Shown here: positions 31,513 to 42,500 of the stretch, piece after piece
Layout: each line of letters opens with the position of its first letter
Position numbering within the stretch: the stretch's first letter is position 1
Assembly (NCBI GenBank): GCA_026874595.1
Contig: CM049306.1
Coordinates: 73,407,642 to 73,471,641 of the forward strand
DNA from: Sipunculus nudus
Lineage: Eukaryota; Annelida; Sipuncula; Golfingiida; Sipunculidae
Direction: 5' to 3'
Length of the DNA stretch: 64,000 nucleotides
Translations under genes and position numbers: made by a program
The notes under the pieces: model-generated
Database searches by the model: none
Told to the model about the DNA's origin: nothing
The model's input: only the letters and a program-made list of their open reading frames with translations

Positions 31513-33150
31513 TTTTTCAAGTTTACCGCAGAGGCTGCTGGCTCGAGTTGACTTGGGGAGAACACAGGGCAATTTTTTTTTAGTTTACCACCACTGAGCA
31601 GTGTTTATTAAATTATATCTAAAGTGAAAACACCGCTGAGTTGTATTTTACATATGCTTTCGATACAAAATCTTCGATTTATGATGTATATGACATTTTG
31701 AGTAGATTAACGACCTCTGGTGGAAGGGTGGTGCAGCAGATGGACAGGGAATATATTATTAGAAATATAATAAGTGTATTAGGAGAGGTGTTGCTAACCG
31801 TCATTGTGAATATGTGTCTTCTAAAACATTGTTAAAGGCTAATTTGACTATTAATTAAATTGGTTAAAAAATCTTGAACTTATGCCATAAAGGCTTAAGA
31901 CTCGTAAGTAGTCCACACACATTTGTCCCATTTGTTATATAATAAAAGACTTGATATGCTCTTGTAAGATCTCGATTTTATTTCAGATTGCAACACAAAA
32001 TGAGATCGGTATGCATTTATACACGAGCGCACATCTGCTGAGAGTCCGAGTCTGCGCAGTGTGCTGCAGCACGGATGTCAGCTATGACGTCAGCTGTGTC
32101 GGAGTACACATAAGTTCATACATATTCATGAGGACTCCATATTAGTTGAGGTTATCCCAAACGAAAGCCACTTGAAAACAGTGAATTAGCCGTTGCAAGT
32201 GAAAACGTATTATACGAAGGTCAGACTGACGCATTATTTTCACTATATATTATCATGTAAATAAAGCAGTACTGCATGCATACCTGACCTTTATTTTGAC
32301 GGCTCTGGCACATTGGTCTGAGAGACCATACTAAACTCTGTTTACAAATTCGGAGAAAGTGGCGCCTCATGTGACTCGTTTGAAAACTATGAACCTAGTT
32401 CTATCTCAGTCTGAAGATGGCAGCACCTCCTGGAGCAAACTGTGTAAAAGACACGCCTCTCACAGCATCTGGTGTCAGAATTTTTACTCTGCAGATAAAA
32501 ACATTAACTTTGCATGATTAAAAAGCCAAAATCCTATATTATCCAATAAACAAAACAACATATTAATGTCCTTTTTATTAGTTTGAGGGTGACACCTTCA
32601 GCCCGGCCCTGTCATATTATATTTAGTCCGGTGGACCTACACATCCGGAGCCACTTATCCTGTAATAATATCAGTCATCAAGGTTTGAAACTTCGAGTGA
32701 TAGCCAAACTGCAAGTATAATATAGCAATCACTCGAAGCTCTGTCGTTTCATTGATCGAGTTCGGCTCTCGATTGGCATGGCGACCGCTTGTCTCCGCTG
32801 CTGGGATCGGCGGATGGGGTTGCATGCTGCTTCTGTCTCTGTGGTTGTGGGTGCTGTAGCTTTCTTCGGGTCACCGGAATATGGGTAAAACGTAGGCGTT
32901 CTCTCGGGTCCCGCTAGCTTGGCTTGGCTTGCATCACGTCTGTCGGCTCCTTCAAATGAAAGTCTTAAGAGACAACCGGGGCAGCGATCCCAGATCACCT
33001 CAACCGTGTCTGTTTAATGACTTTAAAAACTTGATCCTACCATTCCTAGTGCTAGAAAATAGCTTTCAGGGTTAACTGTCATGACTAATATTTCTGATAC
33101 AATGTTTAATAGGGGATATGAAATCTATATATCAGTGCACAGCCAGCCAC
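31513..33150. other. Gene-free stretch of unit 1 with one GC-richer block
   Basis: The block 32729-32998 is GC-richer than its surroundings and has an 89-codon open frame on the minus strand with no motif I recognise. Three of the four differences I see against unit 2 change the amino acid, which argues against a conserved protein. Confidence 0.35.
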
Positions 33151-33404
33151 ATCTTACCATCTAATTAGATGAATAGCTGAATAAACAGATGAACAGACAA
33201 CCAACCAGGCCATTATCTGATTACATGGGCAGAAGAGAAATCACTTGGGTGATTGTGTGTACTAGCCATGACAAAATGACTCTGTATAGGCTCTACTTGA
33301 GTCGTGATACAAGCAATATTGAGGGATGCATCGCAGTGGTTTCCATCATGTTGCATTCATATTGTGGTAAAACCACCCATAATCCTAACATGATGCTACT
33401 GTTA

Positions 33405-33600
33405 CGGAGACAAATTGCTCAGGGGAAAATTTTGGGCCGATCCGGGATTCGAACCCCTATTCAAACCACAATACCCCGGGACTGAAAAAAATACCGTCAT
33501 TTTGGACGCGGCCCCCATTTGTTACGAAGACAATCTGCTAAAGGGAAAATATTGGGCTGGGATTCGAACCCATATCAGCGCCGCGTTTGCCCGCGTTCCA
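33405..33600 (-). repeat. tRNA-like SINE sequence (two B-box-like motifs), unit 1
   Basis: The minus strand has two GGGTTCGAATCCC motifs (about 33444-33456 and 33550-33562), matching the RNA polymerase III B box of the tRNA T-arm. Each is followed by ccnaatattttccc. The repeated block 'gttacggagacaaattgctc' / 'gttacgaagacaatctgcta' shows a tandem pair of about 105 bp. No complete cloverleaf is seen, so a SINE fragment is more likely than tRNA genes. Confidence 0.5.
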
Positions 33601-34108
33601 AACGATTCACCAGAAAAAGAAGCTTTACCAGCGAAACAGTTCGGTCCGCTTTTATGTCAACCCGAAACACTACGGATGATTATATTTAACACGAGAATAC
33701 ATGTGAACTCACACCCCAAACTGAAATCCCGTCTCTATGGTAACGGGTCATTTCCTGTACCGCCTGCAAGTTGCCTGCGTCCTGTAACACGTACGAGCCA
33801 TTATTGTGTTCATGCGGTCATAAATTCAACAAACATGCCGAGGGGTTTACCAAAATGCTGATTAAAACCGAACTTTTCTCGCTTATGTTTGGTATTAGTA
33901 GAAAGTACACAAAAAATGCTAAGGATTGGTCTGGTTTATGTTAATTGACAGTGTACCTGACTACCTGTAGGCCACGAGGCGTTGTCAAAAATAACGAAAA
34001 TATTTGCATCCTCATGAGGCCTTATAATGCGTTCTCCAGACCTACACGTAAAGACTCTGGCAGGCCAGTAATCTGGTCATAATGTCAGAGGGTCGATATG
34101 ACGCTAGG

Positions 34109-34112
<4 letters not shown>

Positions 34113-34140
<28 letters not shown>

Positions 34141-34141
34141 C
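34113..34141. repeat. (TA)n microsatellite, unit 1
   Basis: A TA run of about 14 units. The unit 2 equivalent near 59178 is shorter. Confidence 0.9.
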
Positions 34142-34510
34142 CATATATCAGAATTACGTAGCAGTAACCTTTAATGAGATTTTTTTATATAACTGTAACC
34201 TTTGCTTATAAATATTAAATATACACTATGTATAGCCAAACCAGGCTAGTTAGCAAATTTATAAATATTATGTTATATGCTATTAGTAGGATAGCCTTAA
34301 TTGTGCCACTGGGTGTGGCTAATTACCTTTGAACTTGTCAGGATATAACAGTAACCTTTAATGATTTTACTTTTGATGTAACAGTAACCTTTGGTGATAA
34401 ACTGTCTGATAGAGAGTCAGTTGTCATACTCAGTGATCACAGTACATAAAACATTTCAGTTACAGTACATTAAAGAAAGCACATTTTTTACAAATCATTA
34501 ATATTATTTC

Positions 34511-35360
34511 TAGTGTTGGGACGATACGGGTTTTTGATATCATGATAATTATTCAAATTTTATCGCGATATACCGTGATATCGCGATATTTTTAATTATA
34601 TATAAAGGCATTAATAAGCCATCAATAATGGTATTTATAACAACCACCTTTAAAGTCTTGACTTTATACAAGTCGTTAAGTATTAATATCATTTATACCA
34701 ATTGTGCCAGTACCACAGAATGACTCATAAAGTGATGTAAGTTGCATGAAGGTCCTGCAGGTGCGCAAGCTTGAGGTGCGGGAAGTCCTGCCCCCATCGT
34801 CGAATCACCCTTGTCAGAACTTTCCATCAGTTTCCTATAGCTACATAAAAGCCGAAGAATCCCGGCGAATTTTCGGAGAGCGTGTCATACCAATCATGGC
34901 TAAATATACCATCTCAATTTTATATGGCAAAATATGCAACCCGTATGGAATGTTCGATTCAGTGGTGACACTTTTATGTTGACATTTTCGTTCCATGCAA
35001 TAAAAGCATAAATATGTGTATTTATTGCTCTTTCATTATAATGTTATTTTCTCCTGGAATTCTCAAGCTTTTGTCCTATCTGATTCATCCTGCTACTTCC
35101 GGACATTTCCGACTAATCCCGAAGTCTGTAAGCACACGGTTCCACCCACACGCGTGTATTCAAATACATGTGGTTTATAAAAATAAATAAATGATTCTTT
35201 GAAATAAATTTATTTTGTACTTCAAGGGCTTGCTTGTGAACCAAAATCGTGAACAAAAATTGATATCCTGGTATCGCGATAATAGGAAAGTTGACGGTAT
35301 GATAACCGTAGCTGTCAGAAATCGTGATAATACTGTATACCGGTAACCGTCCCAACCCTA
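34511..35360. mobile_element. 850-bp hAT-like non-autonomous transposon, unit 1 only
   Basis: The left end TAGTGTTGGGACGATAC and the reverse complement of the right end TAGGGTTGGGACGGTTAC are terminal inverted repeats. The element sits between two perfect copies of attatttc (34503-34510 and 35361-35368). Unit 2 has a single attatttc at the same place (about 59564-59571) with no insertion. Inside are near-palindromes such as atcgcgatataccgtgatat. No transposase is visible. The 8-bp TSD and the ends fit the hAT superfamily. Confidence 0.9.
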
Positions 35361-35579
35361 ATTATTTCATATAAATCATAAAACTACTTTAAATATCCAA
35401 TATATACAATAATCTGTACAAACCACACTATCCGCACAATACTTATAATCAGTTCGTTACTATAATCAAGATATTATCAATTATTCTTTCCAAAGATGAC
35501 AAAAAAGTTCCAGCAATAACATGATAAATCGCTATTTAATAAAATGCATCTTCAAATTAATAAAACTCACAAAAGTGAC

Positions 35580-36500
35580 GTAATCTTTGTATAACAGTGC
35601 CAACAGATGGTACCAGACCCAACAAATGGCAATAATCTTATAACATTTTATTTACCCTATTAACATAAAGCGCATATATTCATAAGAGGTTTACAATTAC
35701 TTATTTTTTTGCACCACTCACCGGAGTGATATTCAAATTTTTTTATTCAAACAAAAAGAAAACGCATACAATCATACGACAGAAAACATATTAACAACTA
35801 GTATATTTACAGGATGATGAACAAGAAATAAAGACGTCATACCTTTACCTATATACAAATACAAACCCTTATATATTTGTGTTGTTAAAAAAATGTATAG
35901 GGTAATAAAATACAAATCACTGTTCAATGGACACCGAATTGGAAAAAAAGAAATATATGGAATGTGTATGAACTATTCTAAAAACTTGCTTATTGGTTTC
36001 CATTTATCATGCATAATTGGGTGAAATAATAGTTTGTTTGGCCATGTTTTGTACAACAGTTCCAACAGATGGTACCAGATCCAACAAATGGCATTAATCT
36101 TATAACATTTTATTTACCATATTAACAATAAAGCGCATATATTCATAGGAGGTTAACAATTACTTGTTTTTTTGCACCACTCGCCGGAGTGATATACAAT
36201 TTTTTTTTATTCAAACTAAAAAACATACAATCATACGACAGAAAACATATAAACAACTAGTACATTTACAGGATGATGAACAAGAAATAAAGACGTCATA
36301 CCTTTACCTATATATAAAAATACTAACCCTTTATTTATATATTTGTGTTTTTAAAAATATATAGGGTCATAAAACACAAATCACTCTTCAACGGACAGCA
36401 CCGAATAGGGAAAAAAAGAAATATATGGAATGTGTATGAACTATTCTAAAAACTTGCTTATTGGTTTCCATTTATCATGCATAATGGGGTGAAATATTAG
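35580..36500 (-). repeat. Tandemly doubled ~464-bp block, probably LINE 3' end, unit 1
   Basis: 'caacagatggtaccagaccc' at about 35600 and 'caacagatggtaccagatcc' at about 36064 start two copies. Each ends with 'cttgcttattggtttccatt' and 'tatcatgcataat'. The second copy runs into the L1-like reverse transcriptase on the minus strand, so the block is likely its 3' part. Unit 2 has the same pair (about 59798 and 60270). Confidence 0.65.
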
Positions 36501-36559
36501 TTTGTTGGCCATGTATTAGTCAATATTATGTATTTGTATATGTATATTAAATATAAGCT

Positions 36560-37175
36560 TGAAACGTGAAAGCTGCCAAGGAGTGTCTTTACTATTACTG
36601 ACATACTAAGTGTTGATCAGTTAGTTTTGTTGAATATAACATGTTTTAGTAAGGTTAGCAACATCTCTCACAAAATTTTAACTAAAACAAATTTCTTCAT
36701 TATTTGATATATCATGTACTGGCATCTCATCTGGTTTATCTACGTTTATCGTAAGACCTGATGTTTTCTCAAAGTGTTCAAATGTCTTAATACCTTTCTT
36801 GATAGACTGGTAACCCCCGGCAAGTATTAGAGTGGTATCATCTGCATATTGTATCAATTTATATTCTTTATCTCCTATATAAACTCTTTTAATATTTGGA
36901 TTATTTCTTTTTTGCATATTAATATTTCAGATGGTAAAATGAATAAATATGGAGATAAGGGGCAACATTGTCTTACTCCTGGAGAAATTGTAAAATACTC
37001 AGTTGCCCAACCTATATTCATGACACAACTGCTGATGTTAGTGTAAAGAATATTAACCCATTTTAAAAAGAATTCTCCAATATTGTAGAGGAGACTTGAC
37101 AGTTTTCTGAATGTGGGACCTTTCTGAAAAATCAAAAGCTTTTCCAAAATCGATTTTATAAATAGTTATTTATTT
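36560..37175 (-). pseudogene. L1-like LINE reverse transcriptase fragment, unit 1
   Basis: The minus-strand reading gives 'SSLLYNIGEFFLKWVNILYT', 'SSCVMNIGWATEYFTISPGV', 'RQCCPLSPYLFILPSEIL', then 'YKLIQYADDTTLILAGGYQS' and 'FEKTSGLTINVDKPDEMPV'. These are ordered RT blocks with the catalytic YADD intact. The usual RQGCPLSP has Cys for Gly. Frames are broken between 'KKEIIQ' and 'YADD'. The unit 2 copy (60760-61370) lacks about 30 bases here and reads through. Confidence 0.85.
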
Positions 37176-37719
37176 TGTTTTCTGGCATATGCAAATAGAT
37201 CTTTTATTTTCATAATATTTTCCCAAAAGTCCCTTTTTGTTGATGAATCCTGTTTGGTCGGAATTTAAAATATGAGGTAATCTTTTCTTGTTAATTTGAC
37301 GAGGTTTTTGCAGTTATTTTATAATCTGTATTCAACATTGAAAAAGGAGGCCAAGTTTTTAGATATAAGACTTTGTACAACAGATCTAAACAGTGACAAC
37401 TATTCCTAACAATAACCTATTTTACATATTGGTAATAATGCCACAGTATATTAGGTAGAATAATAACTTTAGTGATGGTATATACCGCAAGAAATTAAAT
37501 TCCCACATCTTTGTATGATCACTCTGTGAGGATGATTCCCGTTGATATTATCAGTAGCTTTAATGAGTTTATTGCGATCTAACATTGACCTTTGGTGAGT
37601 TATTTGTTTGAGTGAGAATGTCTTATGACAGTATCCATGAAAGGTTGTGGTTGCAGTACATTATAGATTTTCATTCATTTTTATATACTTTGATGCAGAA
37701 TAATCAACCTTATAATCGC

Positions 37720-37760
37720 CTATATAAGCCACCCCCCCCCCCCCGACTCAAGGTAAGTCC
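37720..37760 (+). promoter_or_regulatory. TATA-like box, C-tract and splice-donor-like site upstream of copy 2
   Basis: tatataag (about 37722) is followed by a 13-15 base C run and gactcaag|gtaagtcc (donor-like, about 37745-37760). The arrangement recurs upstream of copy 3 at about 61922-61960 with a shorter C run. It could be a core promoter or the end of a non-coding first exon for DNPH1, but no transcript evidence is available. Confidence 0.3.
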
Positions 37761-38679
37761 ATTATACCGAGCTGTTTACTCTTACTGGTTATTTGGATAT
37801 TAATCTGTTCGAGTATATCACAATAACTAGATATTTTATTTCCATAATTCTTATTACAACACTGATATTATATTTAGCAACAGTAATATTATATATATAT
37901 ATTGAAACAGTAATATATATATTTGAAAACACCATTTAAAATTTATTTAATCTTCAACGCAACCGTAATTAAATAAAATAATAAATGTTTCAGTGAATTT
38001 GTGATTTTACACAAATTATATTTATATTTATGATTTATATTGATATTTCCTAAATTTGTAAACATTTATAATAAAATATTTGTCAAGATGGGTATTGTTA
38101 TTCTATTAATAGGTTTTGTATGTGTATGCCCACAAAAGGTTACTAATTGGTTACTGTTACACAAGAGATCAGATGAGATTAATGGGAATAACCACACATA
38201 CAAAGTTAATGTGTGAGTACAGTTAATTGGCTATGGAATATATACACCATCACTACAATTATTATTCTACTTCCAAAATTAATATTTTGCTTGGATAATA
38301 ATTTCTTGGCCTGTTACTTTTGTTTTACATTTTATTCAATTTTAATATAGTAAAGTTTATTTACTTTGGATCAGTGGTATTACACTTATTTCAGATAAAT
38401 TAAAGATACAGCTTGCTATATATGATTAATTGCACCATTACTATCTGATATTGCGTTGGTACACATATTAAACACCATTTGTTTATATAACTATTCATCC
38501 AATTAGATGGTATGGTGTAGCTGATGCATAGAAGATGACTGGTGTCCTAATAGTTTACCATGCAGACCACACTGCAAACAAGACAAGTAGTGTTTTAGAC
38601 CCTTATCCTGACTTGCATGTTGACTTTGGGGTGATGTAAGTAGATTTGAAAGTACAGTTGGAACAAAGGAAAATACGCC

Positions 38680-39060
38680 GCATGTGGGACAACAACTATA
38701 CTTGTGTAATCGAAGAAAAATTGTCCACTCGAAATGAGGACTTTTAAAACAACGTACTTTTGAAATATGCATTCCTCAAACAGGACACTCTGCTAGGTCA
38801 TATGCTGTCCCCTTTTTTTGGTTTTAAGGACTTTTATAACTGGTTATCGCCCATTCTCAATGTCTTTAGTGCTTGAAACGAGTGCTTGTGGTTTAAATGA
38901 CCCGCCAGTATTCATCCGCGATGCTTTCATCTTTATGCTGATGACATTTTATTTAATTGTCCCCCGAATTATCCAATTATTGTGTAATAAAAACACGTAC
39001 AGCCCACCATCGCACTGATAGGCTGAATCGGCTCTGTATAAATCCAAAAATATCATCTAT
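38680..39060 (+). pseudogene. CR1/Jockey-like LINE fossil upstream of copy 2
   Basis: Broken frames read 'IEEKLSTRNE'/'NRRKIVHS', 'RTFEICIPQTGHSARSYAVP' and 'HLYADDILFNCPP' (about 38925). It is homologous to about 13745-14060 upstream of copy 1 and nearly identical to about 62880-63240 upstream of copy 3. Confidence 0.65.
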
Positions 39061-39422
39061 CATCTTATATGCCCTGAAAGCAATCTAATCAAACGAATAT
39101 TTGGATAGCCAATGTTAACCTGGCATTTGAAGATTACAAAAAAATAGGCGTTATCATCTCCTAGGTCTTGCGCAAAAAAAAAACAAAAAAAAAAACCTAT
39201 ATGCGTCCTGCGATACATAACATAATAAGAAGGTCTTGTTTTCAGGCTAAGCCGAAAATTAGATACTAATAGTAAAATACAGTGCATAATGCTTTAAAAC
39301 AAGTCAAATATGAAAAGACTTGAACCTCATATCAATTCATGTTTTAGATATATCTTAATTGTTATCTAACCTAATTTACATGTTTTCATGAACAAATTTT
39401 TACTTTCGTTTTTCAGAATATG

Positions 39423-39567
39423 ATGCTAAACATCTATTTTTGTGGAAGCATCACTGGAGGGGAGCAGGACACCCCGCTGTATCATCGCATCATACAAAAG
39501 TTGAGAACTTATGGGAAAGTGCTGACAGAATTTGTAGGAGACAACTCATACCGCAGTAAACTTGAAG
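39423..39567 (+). CDS. DNPH1: DNPH1 copy 2, first coding exon (recombinant)
   Basis: Up to about 39474 the informative bases mostly follow copy 3 (for example gcatcactg, aggggagc, caccccg). From 39484 on they follow copy 1 (catcgcatc, aagttgagaac, gacaactcata). The exon is a hybrid made at the duplication junction. Donor gaag|gtaata at 39567/39568. Confidence 0.9.
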
Positions 39568-42500
39568 GTAATATGGTATACCTGTATGTACTCCAGGACA
39601 TTGTAAATGAACCTTATGATTAAATTATAATTGAAATGCCAAAAAAAGTTTGCTATATATTTTATATAGCTCAGTTCAGTCAGAACCAAATAATTGAAAT
39701 CAACCCATCTGAGGATTCAAAAGTTATAGCATTATTGTATGCTATTTTTAATGTTGCTTAGAAGATGTGTTTATTGGAATGCAGTGAAAATATTTATATT
39801 TCTACACAGTTCAGTACCTTTTTCATTCAAAATCCTGAAAGGCGTTATTTGAAGGGTCATTGGAACATCAGCAGTTACAGAATAACTTTAACAGATGCAA
39901 TCTTGTAATTGCACTGAAACATAAAAGTAGATGAATAATACCTGATAAAATGAGTACTTCATTACTTCTTCCCAAGAAGAAGGGGTGTGGGTTTCAATAT
40001 ACATCTCAGGACCGGTGATGAGGTAAAATGATGTCTTGAGATGTATATTGAAAGCGACCCCAGGTGTCTAGCTTGGATGCACAGAGACCTTGCTTCCGCG
40101 GGCCTACTTGCCCGCCATATCATGAAAATATTATTACAATCGTAACCATTTCCAGTGAATCAACTTTTCACATGCTTTATCAACAAGAACACTGGAAAAA
40201 AGTTCTAAAAAGAAGAAATGGTGTAACGTGGAGAGAATAAAGTTGTACATTGCCTGTGTAGTATCTGGCGAAACCTGTCAGACGTGCTTCCGCCGGTCAG
40301 ACTGACTTCTGCTGCTTATATAAAACAATTAAGTTTGAGTGGTAGAGAGTCATCACATACCTTCATATAAATTAACTGAAGCAGGTTATCTACAAAATAT
40401 ACACAATCTCAATACAAAATTAATGATACAACAAGCATATGATTCATTCACAAAAATACATTAAAATAATTAAATAACAAGTTATTAGATACTTGAAAGA
40501 AAGCTACCTGACAATATATAAGTACAATTATGATAAGTATAACCACACATGCAAAAAAGGTCATTTAATGTCCTCCAAATACGCATTATCTTCTGCTTCT
40601 TCCCTGTTTTGGTCCGTCTTCTTCCTCTTCACTCTTCCAGCGTGTCCCCTATTCTCAGATCTGATCTGCTTAATGACGTCTTGTCGACATAATACAGCCA
40701 CTACACTGATGAATATCGCCTGACTGGTTTTGGCTGACGACCACTTCGAGTCATGGCAGGAAACGGGTTCTCATCATCTGATGAACTTTCTCCAGTTTCC
40801 TCACCAGACGTGACGATGGCTGACTTTGTTGGTACGCGAGGTGCATGCCCGGCTTTATTTGTATCCTTCTACTCAGACCCTTCTGGTTCCTCCTGTTCCA
40901 TTTTATCTACAACTTGTCCAGATTAATTTTGCTGATCTCCCTCAAGCTCAGCTCCAAGCCAGTTGTCATACGTGCTATGATAAAGCTTTATGAGATCGTG
41001 GATTATGATAAACGGCTTACTTCTTGGAGTCTTCTGGACTTCGAAAATGAAATCACTGATCAGCCACAGTACCAGGTAAGGGCCGTATACCATCGCTTCT
41101 GAAGCTTTGGTGAATAACCTTTGCCGCGATTAAGGTACCGTAATATGACTGCTTGACCTGGCTGATAGTCTTCTCCATGTTCCCGCTGGTCATAGTACCT
41201 TTTCTTTTTCTAAGTAGCTCCGATATGTTTTTCACAAGCCAATTCGTGTGGTGTAGCTTATCTTCCAGGTTGTCTACTTATTGTGATAGGCTCAGAGGCT
41301 AGTGTTGCTGAGGTGGGCTTCTAATCATCATATCCAACGGAAGACGTGGTTTCCATCCGAACAGAACCATGGAGGCTGAGAATCTGGGACTAGGACGAAC
41401 ATATCCATTTACTTTTAAGAAAAAAGAAATGTTCGTCCAAGTCCCTTTTGGTATCTGAGCCAAATTTAGCTATCATTGAATCTTTATAGAGTTGGATCTT
41501 CAACAAGTCCGTCACTTTGTGGTTGATTGCTCATGGTATTTGTCTTCTTTATGTCAAGTTGCTGACATAGTTCCTTGAAAACTTGAGACACAAAGTGACT
41601 TCCTTGGTCAGGATGGACATGAAGTGGCAGACCCCACAATCTACGCATTAGTATGTATAAATCAACTATCCTGTAAATTCCCGTGTTTGGAATGGGCCAG
41701 GCCCCTGTCCATTTTGAGAAATAGTCTTCTATCACTAATATGTAACTGTTACCAGATCGTGTCTCGGGAATTGGTCCTATGAGGTCCATGTCTAGTTTTT
41801 CCACATGAGCTCCAACATAATATTTGGTCATCGGTGACCTTTTAGACTTGTTAGTTTTTTCCCGAACGTGGCATGGCTTGCATTCTCTGTAGTGGCCTAA
41901 ATCATCATTCATGTTTACCCAAAAATAGCATTGTTTAACCCTAGCACGTGTTCATTTTACACCAAGATGTGCCACTGTGGCGTCATCATAAGATTTCTCC
42001 AATATGTCTTCTTGGAGTGCTCTTGGTAATACCAGTAAGCGGATATTATCTTTAACATGATCTGTTTCTCTTCTGTATAGTATTCCATTGATGACTTCCA
42101 GTTGTTTCCAAAGGCCGAGGCAGTATTTGACCGCCGAAGAAAGATCTGAAACTTTCTTCCAAGACGGCCCCTCTCCTCTTCCGAAAGAGGAATGGGTCTA
42201 ATAACTGGGTCTTCTGGGAAATGTGAAAATTGTAACATCAAAGTTTTTGAAACCATCTAGCATATTTGTTCTTCTGGCTCCTTGAATTCAAAAGCAAAGT
42301 TAGATCGCCGTGATCGTTTATTACTAGAAATTCACGGCCATACTGGTATTGATGGAAGTGACGGACCGCTTTGATTATTGCTAGCAGTGCCTTCCTTGTT
42401 ACATAGTAGTTTTAATTCAGCTGACCGAAAGTCAACTGAGGTATAGGTATGACGCTTTATCTGTTGTCCCTCCGTCTGTCCGGCCGTCCGTTAACAGGCC

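Noticed and set aside
32729-32998. An 89-codon minus-strand open frame, repeated at 57793-58062
   Set aside because: It has no recognised motif, and most of the few differences between the units change amino acids. The openness fits a GC-richer patch rather than a conserved protein.
33440-33565. Possible tRNA genes from GGTTCGAATCC motifs
   Set aside because: No A box, acceptor stem or full cloverleaf could be traced around either motif. SINE remnants fit better.
33415-33861. A 148-codon + strand open frame, repeated at 58479-58925
   Set aside because: Its first half is the reverse of tRNA-like SINE sequence (the FEP/RTH stretches come from GATTCGAACCC), so it is unlikely to be a gene.
37612-37803. 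Open frame ending at a donor-like site upstream of copy 2 (also 61813-62046)
   Set aside because: The predicted peptides diverge around the C-tract, whose length shifts the frame, and no protein similarity is recognised. Kept only as a possible non-coding exon.
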